A stretch of 64,000 nt of DNA from Oceanicola sp. (GTDB lineage Bacteria; Pseudomonadota; Alphaproteobacteria; Rhodobacterales; Rhodobacteraceae): the NCBI GenBank assembly GCA_017792405.1, contig CP051231.1:3480062-3544061 (forward strand). The letters are read 5' to 3'. Positions 1 through 7,471 of the stretch are shown one piece after another. The notes beneath the pieces are model-generated. The model was not told the DNA's origin, ran no database searches, and was given only the letters and a program-made list of their open reading frames with translations. The stretch's first letter is position 1, and the number at the start of each line of letters is the position of its first letter. Position numbers and translations under genes: made by a program.

Positions 1-174
1 AAGGATCGCCCGCAGCTCTTCCAGCGCGGCCTTCTCGTCATCGGTCCAGTCGTCGGTGTCGTCCTTCAGCGCACGGCTCATCACGAAATCCTTGATCGTC
101 TGGCCCTTCAGCGCGGCGATGGCCTTCAGCTTGCGGTGCTCTTCAGCGGTGATGTCTATCGAGAGTCTGGGCAT
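1..174 (-). CDS. Ribbon-helix-helix antitoxin-like protein (partial, cut by window edge)
   Basis: The first 58 codons are present and the 3' end lies outside the window. The N-terminus (MPRLSIDITAEEHRKLKAIA, then a stretch with KDFVMSRAL) has the short strand plus two helices of ribbon-helix-helix DNA-binding antitoxins. It is followed by an acidic segment (DDTDDWTDDEKAALEEL) of the kind that usually contacts a RelE/ParE toxin. The family normally binds a palindrome in its own promoter and neutralises a toxin encoded just downstream, which here would be off the left edge. The upstream palindrome at 199-218 and the promoter match at 181-209 fit that. The ATG at 174 falls where transcription is predicted to start, leaving no room for a ribosome-binding site. 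The RHH fold is clear; the toxin partner is inferred. Confidence 0.75.
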   Translation of the reverse strand, partial: MPRLSIDITAEEHRKLKAIAALKGQTIKDFVMSRALKDDTDDWTDDEKAALEELRAIL

Positions 175-180
175 GGGCTA

Positions 181-218
181 ATTCTAGCCCGGCCTAACCC
201 ACAAAACAACATTTGTGG
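181..218 (-). promoter_or_regulatory. Predicted promoter with overlapping operator-like palindrome, antitoxin-like gene
   Basis: On the minus strand, TTGTTT (209-204) and TAGAAT (186-181) are separated by 17 bp, a good sigma70-type match. A perfect 7-bp inverted repeat, CCACAAA (199-205) and TTTGTGG (212-218) with a 6-bp centre, covers the -35 element. Such placement suits repression by the encoded RHH protein. The predicted start point is about position 174, the A of the ATG, so the mRNA may be leaderless. Sequence match only. Confidence 0.5.
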
Positions 219-228
219 ACTAGTGGGC

Positions 229-1374
229 TCACCCCTCCGCGAAGTAATCCGCCAGCATCCGCCCGTAAATCGCCTTCAACTCGCCGATCTGCTCCACCCG
301 CACCCGCTCGTCCACCTGATGCATCCGGTGGCCAACCAGCCCGAACTCCACCACCGGGCAGTGGCTCTTCACGAAGCGCGCATCGCTCGTCCCGCCCGTG
401 GTCGAGGGCTCCGGCACCCGGCCCGTCACCGCCTCCACCGCGCCGCTCACCAACTCCGAGAGCGCACCCGGCGGCGTCAGAAACGCCTCGCCGCTCACCT
501 TCACCGTCAGCCCCACGCCGACGCCAAACTCCTCGGCCACCTTGTCGCCCTCGGCCTTCAGCCACTCGGTCAGGCTCTCGCCCGTGTGCTCGTCGTTGAA
601 CCGGATGTTCGCCGTCGCCCGCGCCTCCGCCGGGATCACGTTGGTCGCCGTGTTGCCCACGTCGATGGTGGTGAGCGCCAGCGTCGAGGCGTCAAAATGC
701 TCGGTCCCCACGTCGAGCGTGCGCGAGGCGAGCCGGTCGCAAAGCCGCGCCATCGCCGCCACCGGATTGATCGCCCGGTGCGGATAGGCCGAGTGCCCCT
801 GCTTGCCGCGCAACACGTAATGCGCGTTCATCGAGCCGCGGCGCCCGATCTTCATCATGTCGCCCATCTGCTCCAGCGAGGTCGGCTCACCGACGATGCA
901 CACATCCATCCGCTCACCGTTCTCCGCCATCCAGTCCAGCAGCGCCGTCGTGCCGTCCAGAGCGTCGGCCTCCTCGTCGCCGGTGATCGCCAGCACCACC
1001 GAGCCATCGGGCGGGGTCTGCTGCACAAAGTCGATCGCCGCCGCCACAAAGGCCGCAACCCCGCTCTTCATGTCGGTCGCACCCCGGCCATAAAGCCAGC
1101 CGTCCTCCTCCTCGGCCCCGAACGGCGGGTGGGTCCAGGCCGCCGCATCGCCCACCGGCACCACATCGGTATGCCCGTTGAAGCCAAAGGCCTTGCCGTT
1201 CCCGGCCCGGCCCCAGCGGGCGAAGAGGTTGCAAATGCCGCCCCGGTCCACCCGTGTGCAGGCGAACCCCGCCGCCGTCAGCCGCTCCTCCAAAAGCACC
1301 AGCGCCCCGCCCTCCTCGGGCGTGACAGAGGGGCACTTCACCAAGGCGCGGGTCAGCTCTACGGGGTCGGTCAT
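229..1374 (-). CDS. dapE: Succinyl-diaminopimelate desuccinylase
   Basis: The 381-residue cytoplasmic M20 metallopeptidase-family enzyme removes succinate from N-succinyl-LL-2,6-diaminopimelate in lysine and peptidoglycan precursor synthesis. Visible di-zinc and catalytic motifs are FNGHTDVVP (His68, Asp70), [10 protein letters not shown] (Asp101) and TGDEEAD (Glu134/Glu135). The length is typical of DapE. The start is set by AAGGAGA a few bases before the ATG at 1374; the frame stays open upstream to about 1503, but that extension lacks family similarity. The partner gene of the same branch, dapD, lies 8 kb away at 9759-10586. About 280 bp without a gene separate dapE from the divergent Hint-protein gene and presumably hold both promoters. 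Confidence 0.96.
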   Translation of the reverse strand: MTDPVELTRALVKCPSVTPEEGGALVLLEERLTAAGFACTRVDRGGICNLFARWGRAGNGKAFGFNGHTDVVPVGDAAAWTHPPFGAEEEDGWLYGRGATDMKSGVAAFVAAAIDFVQQTPPDGSVVLAITGDEEADALDGTTALLDWMAENGERMDVCIVGEPTSLEQMGDMMKIGRRGSMNAHYVLRGKQGHSAYPHRAINPVAAMARLCDRLASRTLDVGTEHFDASTLALTTIDVGNTATNVIPAEARATANIRFNDEHTGESLTEWLKAEGDKVAEEFGVGVGLTVKVSGEAFLTPPGALSELVSGAVEAVTGRVPEPSTTGGTSDARFVKSHCPVVEFGLVGHRMHQVDERVRVEQIGELKAIYGRMLADYFAEG

Positions 1375-1653
1375 GGGCAGGTCTCCTTTGCCCCCCAGAT
1401 ACCCCCTCCCCTCACCGCGCACCACCCACCGCCTGTTGCACCGCCCCCACAGCCCCAAGGCCCCCGCGCCAAATGTGCTGACAACCCGCCGAAATGATGG
1501 CAATTTTCGTCAAAACAAACACATCGACCCGAGGCAGGGCGAAGAGCAGCGGCAGGTCAGACGAGAAAAATCTCGCGGCCCACCACCCCCCGACGGACCG
1601 GCCCCGCGCCGTGCCGTCCTCCCATGCCGAGGGTCCATTGAGGACAGACGAGC

Positions 1654-3228
1654 ATGGTTGCGGCATCGGAACTCTCGATCAATACCTACGCCAACGCATC
1701 TGCCATGGCCGATGCGATCTTCGGTGACAGCGTGCAGGTGGTCTCGGCCAGCTACTCCGGCTCCAGCTACTCCTCCGGCATCTACACCGGCGGAGACAGC
1801 ACCTCGCCCGGCGTGGTGCCCGGCGATACCGGCGTCATCCTCTCCACCGGCCGCGCCTCGGATTTCACCAACTCATGGGGCTCGTCCAACCAGGACAACA
1901 ACACCTCCACCAACACCGGCGGGCAGAACAACAACTCCGATTTCAACGCCATCGCCGGCACGTCGACCTATGACGCCAGCTACATGGATGTCACCTTCAT
2001 CCCTGATGGCGACGTGATGACCATGCAGTTCGTCTTCTCGTCCGATGAGTACCCGGAGTATTCCCAGTCGATCTACAACGACATCTTCGCGGTCTGGGTG
2101 AACGGCGAATACGTCGAGCTCGAGGTCGGCAGCGGCAACACCGCCGTGACCAACGTCAACGATGCCGACAACTCCAACCTCTACATCGACAACACGAACG
2201 ACGACTACAACACCGAGATGGACGGGTTCACCCTCACCATGACCCTGACCATGCCGGTCAATGCAGGCGAGCAGAACACCATCCGCATCGGCATCGCCGA
2301 CACGTCAGATAGCTCCTACGACTCCAACGTGCTCATCGCGGGCAACTCGATCCAGACCGATCTCGTCGCCATGACCGACGAAGTCCAGATCGGCACCAAC
2401 TTCACCAAAACCATCGACGTGCTGGGCAACGATATCGGCTCCCCGACGATGACCATCACCCACATCAACGGCGTGGCGGTATCGGCGGGGCAGAGCGTCA
2501 CCCTGCAAACTGGCCAGACCATCACGCTCAACGCCGATGGCACGCTCGATGTCACCTCCGATGGCGATACCGAAGAGATCGTCTTCACCTATGCCATCGA
2601 GGACGCCAGCGGCGAGACCGACACCGGCTTTATCAAGCTTGATCAGGTGCCCTGCTTCGTCGCGGGCACGCTCATCGCCACACCCTCCGGCGAGGTGCCG
2701 GTCGAGAGCCTCCAGCCCGGCGACATGGTGCTCACCCATGATGACGGCCCCCAGCCCCTGCGCTGGATCGGCCGCCGCACCGTGCCCGCCCTCGGCAGCA
2801 TGGCCCCCATCCACATCCGCGCCGGCACCTTCGGGCCGCATCGCGCTCTGACCATCTCGCCCCTGCACCGCCTGATGATCCGCGATCCGCTGGCAGAGCT
2901 GATGTTCGGCGACGGCGAGGTGCTGGTGGCCGCCAAGGAGCTGGTCGGCGGCGCAGCCGTGACCCGGCTGGAAGGCGGCGAGGTCGAATACGTCCACCTG
3001 CTCTTCGACCGGCATCAGGTGATCTTTTCCGAGGGCCTGCCGACCGAAAGCTTCCTGCCCGGCGGCCAGATGCAGCACAGCTTCGAAGCCGAAATCGTTG
3101 AAGAGATCTGCACGATTTTCCCCGAGCTCGACCCGGAGACCGGCGAGGGCTACGGGCCTGCGGCGCGGCGGATGCTTTCGGGCTACGAGGCCCGGCTCTG
3201 GGCGGCAGAGGCGCTGCGGGCAGCGTGA
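1654..3228 (+). CDS. Choice-of-anchor-L domain protein with C-terminal Hint domain
   Basis: The 524-residue protein appears to have three parts. Residues about 1-240 are rich in Ser, Thr, Asn and Asp and resemble the choice-of-anchor-L extracellular domain (FVFSSDEYPEY and the Asn-rich repeats). Residues about 245-330 look like a cadherin/VCBS-type beta domain (IDVLGNDIGSP, YAIEDASGETD). Residues 333-500 are a Hint_2 domain starting at Cys334 (PCFVAGTLI) with SPLHRLMI and LFDRHQVIFSEG blocks. Hint domains can catalyse N-S acyl shift and self-cleavage at the first Cys, but no intein-style terminal Asn is seen, so splicing is unlikely. There is no N-terminal signal peptide; such proteins in this group may leave by type I secretion (inferred). 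Its stop overlaps the GNAT start (GTGA). Confidence 0.85.
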   Translation: MVAASELSINTYANASAMADAIFGDSVQVVSASYSGSSYSSGIYTGGDSTSPGVVPGDTGVILSTGRASDFTNSWGSSNQDNNTSTNTGGQNNNSDFNAIAGTSTYDASYMDVTFIPDGDVMTMQFVFSSDEYPEYSQSIYNDIFAVWVNGEYVELEVGSGNTAVTNVNDADNSNLYIDNTNDDYNTEMDGFTLTMTLTMPVNAGEQNTIRIGIADTSDSSYDSNVLIAGNSIQTDLVAMTDEVQIGTNFTKTIDVLGNDIGSPTMTITHINGVAVSAGQSVTLQTGQTITLNADGTLDVTSDGDTEEIVFTYAIEDASGETDTGFIKLDQVPCFVAGTLIATPSGEVPVESLQPGDMVLTHDDGPQPLRWIGRRTVPALGSMAPIHIRAGTFGPHRALTISPLHRLMIRDPLAELMFGDGEVLVAAKELVGGAAVTRLEGGEVEYVHLLFDRHQVIFSEGLPTESFLPGGQMQHSFEAEIVEEICTIFPELDPETGEGYGPAARRMLSGYEARLWAAEALRAA

Positions 3229-3776
3229 CCTTCGAGGCGCCTTTGCCCCCGGTGCTGCGCGCCGGGCGGGCCGAGGACGCGCGGGCGCTTGCCACCCTTC
3301 ACGTAGAAGTCTGGCGCGAGACCTATGCCGGGATAGCGCCGCCCGAGGCGATGGCCCGCCTAGACGAGGCGCATCGGCTGCCGTTCTGGCAGGCCCTCCT
3401 CGCCGGGGACATGCCGCAGAGCGGCGCCATCGTGGCCTGCCGGGGCGATGCGCTGCTCGGGGTGGCGAGCATCGCGCCTGCGTCGCAGGCCGCCCATGAG
3501 GGCGCGACCGAGATCACCCATCTTTACGTGCGCCGGTCGGCACGCGGCACCGGCCTCGGGGCGCGGCTGCTACTGGCGGCGCTGGAGTGGATCGCGGCCG
3601 AGGGCGGCGTGGCAGCCGCGCTCTCCGTCGTGGCCCAGAACACCCGCGCCCGCGCCTTCTATGCCCGGATGGGCGGCACCGAGGCGGAACGGTTCACCGA
3701 TCCGGGGCCGCTCTGGCGCTCGACCAACATCGTGGTGCGCTGGTCGCTGTCCCGCGACTGGGCCGGCCCGGCATGA
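3225..3776 (+). CDS. GNAT family N-acetyltransferase
   Basis: The 183-residue single-domain Gcn5-related acetyltransferase transfers an acetyl group from acetyl-CoA to an unknown amine. The acetyl-CoA-binding motif A is visible as LYVRRSARGTGLGARLL (the R-G-T-G-L-G turn), followed by the C-terminal NTRARAFYARMG helix typical of the family. The GTG start sits inside the stop of the Hint-protein gene (GTGA, 4-nt overlap) and its own stop overlaps the next gene by ATGA, so the three genes are probably translationally coupled. The coupling suggests, but does not prove, that it modifies or is co-regulated with the Hint protein. Substrate unknown. Confidence 0.88.
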   Translation: MTFEAPLPPVLRAGRAEDARALATLHVEVWRETYAGIAPPEAMARLDEAHRLPFWQALLAGDMPQSGAIVACRGDALLGVASIAPASQAAHEGATEITHLYVRRSARGTGLGARLLLAALEWIAAEGGVAAALSVVAQNTRARAFYARMGGTEAERFTDPGPLWRSTNIVVRWSLSRDWAGPA

Positions 3777-4252
3777 GGCGGCGGGCCGCGCCTCTGGTGG
3801 CCAACCGGCGCGCGGGCATCCTCTGGGCCTTCTCGGCGGTCTGGCTGGGGATGCTCGGCTTGGTGACGGTGGCGATCCTGCGCGACGGACCGCCCGAGGG
3901 CTATCCGCCCGAGCTGATCCGTGCCCTGCTGGGCCTGTTCTGGATCGGCGGCCTCTGTCTGGTGGCCCTCTGCGCCCATATGCCCATGTTCCTTGCCACA
4001 GCCACGCCGGAAGGCCGCCTGCGGTTGACCTGGCGCTATCCGCACCGGCGCAGGCGGCAGGAGCATGAGGCGGCGGAGCTTGCACTGCCCCCGGTGGAGG
4101 CGCGCACAGACAGCGACGGCGAAACCCAGTATCGGGCAGTGCTGCTGCTGCCCGACGGCTCGGAGTTCGTGCTGGCCGAGGGCCGCTCCCGCGAGGCCTG
4201 CGCAGCGGCGCGGCACCGGGTGGCGGCGGCCATTCCCGCCCTGAGCGATTGA
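3773..4252 (+). CDS. Small two-helix membrane protein, unknown function
   Basis: The 159-residue protein was not assigned to a family. Two hydrophobic helices (about residues 15-37 and 48-70) form a hairpin, followed by a basic stretch (RYPHRRRRQEHE) and a roughly 75-residue soluble tail. By the positive-inside rule both termini should be cytoplasmic. The ATG overlaps the GNAT stop by 4 nt (ATGA), which fixes the start; longer in-frame starts would lie inside the GNAT gene. It is the last gene of the coupled trio and converges on the gene at 4314. Confidence 0.72.
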   Translation: MRRRAAPLVANRRAGILWAFSAVWLGMLGLVTVAILRDGPPEGYPPELIRALLGLFWIGGLCLVALCAHMPMFLATATPEGRLRLTWRYPHRRRRQEHEAAELALPPVEARTDSDGETQYRAVLLLPDGSEFVLAEGRSREACAAARHRVAAAIPALSD

Positions 4253-4261
4253 GCGCCATGC

Positions 4262-4289
4262 AAAAAGGGCGCCCCGATGGGACGCCCCT
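4262..4289 (-). terminator. Rho-independent terminator for the 4314-4808 gene
   Basis: Read on the minus strand, a GC-rich hairpin (GGGCG at 4287-4283 pairing with CGCCC at 4271-4267, extended inside by GGG/CCC) is followed directly by TTTTT (4266-4262). It sits 25 bp beyond the stop of the minus-strand gene, between convergent genes. Confidence 0.75.
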
Positions 4290-4313
4290 CGTGTTTCGGC
4301 TCGGGCAGGCGGT

Positions 4314-4808
4314 TCAGCCGCCGCCCAGCGCGCTCGCCACCGACTTGTTCGGCGCGGCTTTCTTCTTGGCGCCCGAGGTCGCGCCGCGCACACTGGCGGT
4401 GCTTTCCTTGCGACCTGTCACCTGGTTCACGCCCTTGCTGCGGGCGGCCTCGGCCTCCCGCTGGGCCTTGAGGCGGGCAAAGTCGCGGCGGTGCGCATCT
4501 TCCGGCTGGTAGCCGAACCACATGCGGATACGGGTCCAGAGGCTGGGCTTCTTGCGCTGGATGGTGATCGTCTTGTCACCGCCCACCCGGCTCGAGGTCT
4601 TGGTCGACTTGATCACGCTGCCGCCCGAGTAGCCACTCGAGGCGGTGCTGCGCGGGGCTGGCTTGGTGTCTTCCACCGCGGCGTAATCCTCGCCCTCGTA
4701 GGGGCCCATCGCCGTGTCCACCGCCTTCATCGTGGAATATTGCATAAAGCCGATCCCGCCCATCACGGCGAGAACCACCACTATCAGGATTATTCGAACA
4801 GCTGCCAT
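4314..4808 (-). CDS. Single-pass membrane protein, unknown function
   Basis: The 164-residue protein was not recognised. Residues 4-22 form one hydrophobic helix (IILIVVVLAVMGGIGF). An acidic then Ser/Thr-rich linker follows, then a basic amphipathic region (TIQRKKPSLWTRIRMWFGYQ) and a Lys/Ala/Ser-rich tail. The signal anchor lacks a clear cleavage site, so the protein is probably anchored by its N-terminus. The neighbouring gene at 4928-5356 has the same architecture (N-terminal helix, low-complexity Ser/Thr linker, basic end), so the two may be diverged relatives or work together. A strong terminator follows. Confidence 0.65.
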   Translation of the reverse strand: MAAVRIILIVVVLAVMGGIGFMQYSTMKAVDTAMGPYEGEDYAAVEDTKPAPRSTASSGYSGGSVIKSTKTSSRVGGDKTITIQRKKPSLWTRIRMWFGYQPEDAHRRDFARLKAQREAEAARSKGVNQVTGRKESTASVRGATSGAKKKAAPNKSVASALGGG

Positions 4809-4927
4809 CTCGTGCCTGCCTTTCCGCTCACGACGGGCCCCCGGCCCGCTTGCTCACCCTTGTGTCCGGCCCGGGCACCGCGCCCCGGCCTCCAGTTTGC
4901 TCTCTCTCGTCGCGGCCCGCGCCCGGC

Positions 4928-5356
4928 TCAATCGCCGACCCGAACCACCTTTCTTTGCGCCACGGGCGGCTGGTAGGCCTCCGGGGCTTGCTTTGTTTTC
5001 CGGGTCACCGTGCGAAGGCCGCCGGTGGCCGATGTGCGCGGCGCATAGCTGCCCGCGTCGGTGGTCGCGCCGCTGCCGCTGTCGTTGCTCAGCCTGCGCT
5101 CGCCGGCGCTGGTGCCGCCCGCCTGCGGCATCCCGCTGGCCTGCGGCAACCGGCTGGTCACCACCTGATCGGATGGCGGCCCATCCATCACCGGGCTGCG
5201 CGGGGCAAAAGGGCTCTCCTGCTCCACACCCAAGGTCAGCTCTGCGAGGTATCCCGGCTCCGTGGCGAACTTGTAGCCCAGCCACACCGCGCCCAGAATG
5301 CACGCCACCATCACGAGGTTCGCGACCCACTTGATTGCGGCTATCGACTCTTTCAT
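4928..5356 (-). CDS. Single-pass membrane protein, unknown function
   Basis: The 142-residue protein was not recognised. The start is taken at MKESIAAIKW because it places a transmembrane helix (about residues 11-30) at the N-terminus. A longer frame to 5422 adds an Arg-rich leader with no good ribosome-binding site. The rest is low-complexity, rich in Ser, Gly, Pro and Thr, ending with a basic TRKTKQAPEAYQPPVAQRKVV segment. It lies 119 bp upstream of a similarly built gene on the same strand. Confidence 0.6.
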   Translation of the reverse strand: MKESIAAIKWVANLVMVACILGAVWLGYKFATEPGYLAELTLGVEQESPFAPRSPVMDGPPSDQVVTSRLPQASGMPQAGGTSAGERRLSNDSGSGATTDAGSYAPRTSATGGLRTVTRKTKQAPEAYQPPVAQRKVVRVGD

Positions 5357-5464
5357 GGGTGCCCTGGCCCTCACTTCACTCGCACTCAATCTACGAGCGA
5401 AAACGGGGCACAAATGGGGCAAGCCTGAGAAAATGCTGGGGTTTTCGTTTCGGGCGCAGCGGGC

Positions 5465-6475
5465 CTAGAGCCCCGGCACGTAGCCATGCCCCGCCGCCCA
5501 GAGCGCCAGCGCCAAAAGCGCGACCAGCGCACCCGAGGCCCCCAGCGCCACGCGCACGGATGTCTTGTGATCCGAGCTTTCCCACCGGCGCGGGCGGATG
5601 CCCTTGGCGAGGAAGACGACCTGCGCCGCAAGGTTGATCGCCACGATATTGGTCACCACCGTCGCCAGCGCCCGCAGCGCGTTGGGAATGTCCCAGATGC
5701 CCACGAAAAGCCCGAAGGCTGCCAGCGGTGGCAGCAGTGCAGCCGCCACCATCACGCCCACAAGCCCGGTGGTCTGCCCGCCCGAAAGCATCAACGCCGC
5801 CGCCGCGCCGCCCGCCAGCGGCAACGCCACGGTCTCAAGGCTGAGCACGCCCGAGAAATCCATCATCGAGGTGTCGGGGTAGGAGCCGGGCAAAATCAGC
5901 CCAAGGGCGATGCCCACCACCACGGCCACCCCCAGCCCGGCCCCCAAGGCCTTCACCGCCACCCCAAGGAGCGAGAAGTTGCCCAGCGCCGAGCCGAAGG
6001 CAAAGGCCATGATCGGCCCGAGCAATGGCGCAATCACCATCGCCCCGATCACCACCGCCACCTGCCCCTGGCTGAGGCCGATGGCCGCCACCAGCGCGGC
6101 CAGCGCCGTCATCACGAGGTAATCCAGCGTCAGCGCCGTGCCCTGCCGCACCTCGCGATAAATCTCCTCCCGCGCGTTCACCGTCTCCTTCTCCGCGCGG
6201 CGGTCCTCCTCCTCCTCGTCATCGAGTTCCGGCAGGCTCGCCTCGGTCGGCAGGCTGAACAGCCGCCAACCGTCCTGCCCCTCCAGCGCCTCGCTGATGG
6301 CGTCCATCACCTCCTGCGCATCGGCCTTGAAGAGGGCCACGTAGAGCGTCTGCCGCCCCTCGTCCTCGTCATAGGGCAGCCGCCACCACTGGTCGGGCGG
6401 CAGATCCTCAAGGCAGCCCGCCACCTCGTCGATCTGCTCCACCGAGCCGATCACCTGAAGCAGCCGGTCGGCCAT
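5465..6475 (-). CDS. DUF389 / TIGR00341 family membrane protein
   Basis: The 336-residue protein has a soluble N-terminal region of about 115 residues, which is acidic near residues 83-95 (ELDDEEEEDRRAEKE). A block of about seven to eight hydrophobic helices follows, with the family-typical GAMVIAPLLGPIMAFAFGSALGN and AAALLPPLAAFGL signatures. Function is unknown; it is a widespread integral membrane family. The ATG is joined to the stop of the upstream gene by TGATG (1-nt overlap), so the two are co-translated and probably functionally linked. Confidence 0.85.
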   Translation of the reverse strand: MADRLLQVIGSVEQIDEVAGCLEDLPPDQWWRLPYDEDEGRQTLYVALFKADAQEVMDAISEALEGQDGWRLFSLPTEASLPELDDEEEEDRRAEKETVNAREEIYREVRQGTALTLDYLVMTALAALVAAIGLSQGQVAVVIGAMVIAPLLGPIMAFAFGSALGNFSLLGVAVKALGAGLGVAVVVGIALGLILPGSYPDTSMMDFSGVLSLETVALPLAGGAAAALMLSGGQTTGLVGVMVAAALLPPLAAFGLFVGIWDIPNALRALATVVTNIVAINLAAQVVFLAKGIRPRRWESSDHKTSVRVALGASGALVALLALALWAAGHGYVPGL

Positions 6476-6831
6476 CAGGCCGCGCCGCCTTCATGGGAGG
6501 GCGCATCGAAGAACGGCGTCATCTGCGCCACGATCACCGCGTTCTCCGCCAGCGCCCGCGCCATCAGCTCGCGCTCGTCCTCGTCAATCTCGTGGCCCTG
6601 CGCCTCGCGCTCCTCCAGCGTGCCGTAGCCGGTCACGTCCAGCGGCGCGAGGTCGGCCTGCTTCAGGATCGCCACGGTCTCCCGCACCGCCTCGGCCTCG
6701 TCCACGCCCGCCGCATAGCACATCAGCGCCGCGCCGTGCGCCCCCTCGGGCAAGCCATCGCCCGCCTTTCGGCCGACTTCGACCAACAGCGTGTAAACCG
6801 CCTGCACCTTCTTTTCCTTCCCGCCCGACAT
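6475..6831 (-). CDS. Conserved-looking hypothetical cytoplasmic protein
   Basis: The 118-residue protein has no signal peptide or membrane segment and is acidic and helical. The motif region DVTGYGTLEEREAQGHEIDEDE was not recognised. AGGAGG seven bases before the ATG at 6831 decides the start; an in-frame TTG 18 bases upstream would place the Shine-Dalgarno inside the coding sequence. It is coupled to the DUF389 gene by TGATG and diverges from the rhodanese gene across 65 bp. Confidence 0.7.
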   Translation of the reverse strand: MSGGKEKKVQAVYTLLVEVGRKAGDGLPEGAHGAALMCYAAGVDEAEAVRETVAILKQADLAPLDVTGYGTLEEREAQGHEIDEDERELMARALAENAVIVAQMTPFFDAPSHEGGAA

Positions 6832-6896
6832 CGCATATCCTCCTGACAAATCTAGGTGTTCCGCCAGATGCGCGAAGTCAAGCAGGAGGAGAGCCG

Positions 6897-7292
6897 ATGA
6901 AACGCGTCAAAGACATGGTCGCCGAGGCCAATGCGCAGGTCGCCCACGCGCCCGCCGCCGAGATCATCCCGCAGCATGGGCAGGAGGGCATCACCTTCGT
7001 CGACCTGCGAGACCCCCGCGAGCTGGAGCGCGAAGGCATGATCCCCGGCGCCTTCCACTGCCCGCGCGGCATGCTCGAATTCTGGATCGACCCGGAATCG
7101 CCCTACGCCAAACCCCAGTTCCAGAGCGGCGACCGCTTCGTCTTCTACTGCGCGTCGGGCTGGCGCTCCGCCCTCTCGGCCCTCGCCGCACAAGAGATGG
7201 GGCTCGAAAACGTCAGCCACGTCACCGACGGCTTCTCCGGCTGGAAGGCCAGCCGCGGCCCCGTCGCAGACCGCCCGAAAAAACCGGCCTGA
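6897..7292 (+). CDS. Rhodanese-like domain protein
   Basis: The 131-residue single rhodanese (sulfurtransferase) domain has the CH2-like loop VDLRDPRELEREGMIPGA near residues 35-52 and the active-site loop FYCASGWRS with Cys85, which would carry the persulfide. The protein is cytoplasmic with no signal peptide. A strong ribosome-binding site (AGGAGGAGAG) precedes the ATG. The sulfur acceptor is unknown. Confidence 0.9.
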   Translation: MKRVKDMVAEANAQVAHAPAAEIIPQHGQEGITFVDLRDPRELEREGMIPGAFHCPRGMLEFWIDPESPYAKPQFQSGDRFVFYCASGWRSALSALAAQEMGLENVSHVTDGFSGWKASRGPVADRPKKPA

Positions 7293-7347
7293 CAGCAAAG
7301 AACCATTACAATTCATCTAAAATTGCCCCCGCCCCTGCTCATTTTCT

Positions 7348-7390
7348 TGCTGAAAATATTCCCGGGGGGTGCGGGGGGCTGGCCCCCCGC
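7348..7390. repeat. Intergenic GC hairpin element
   Basis: After the rhodanese gene, a short AT-rich run with GCTGAAAATATTCCC leads into GCGGGGGGC (7371-7379) and GCCCCCCGC (7382-7390), a perfect 9-bp inverted repeat with a 2-bp centre. There is no T-run, so it is a weak terminator candidate. I recall similar elements as common between genes in Rhodobacteraceae, which was not checked here. Confidence 0.45.
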
Positions 7391-7471
7391 CGCATGACGG
7401 CGCCGCCAAAGCGATCCGTGGCAATTGTCCCCCCATCCCGCGACTGGTCCCATCGCCACCGCGCCCCCGCC

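Noticed and set aside
136..1497. Long open frame antisense to dapE
   Set aside because: His/Arg/Pro-rich low-complexity product opposite a clear dapE; a GC-rich shadow.
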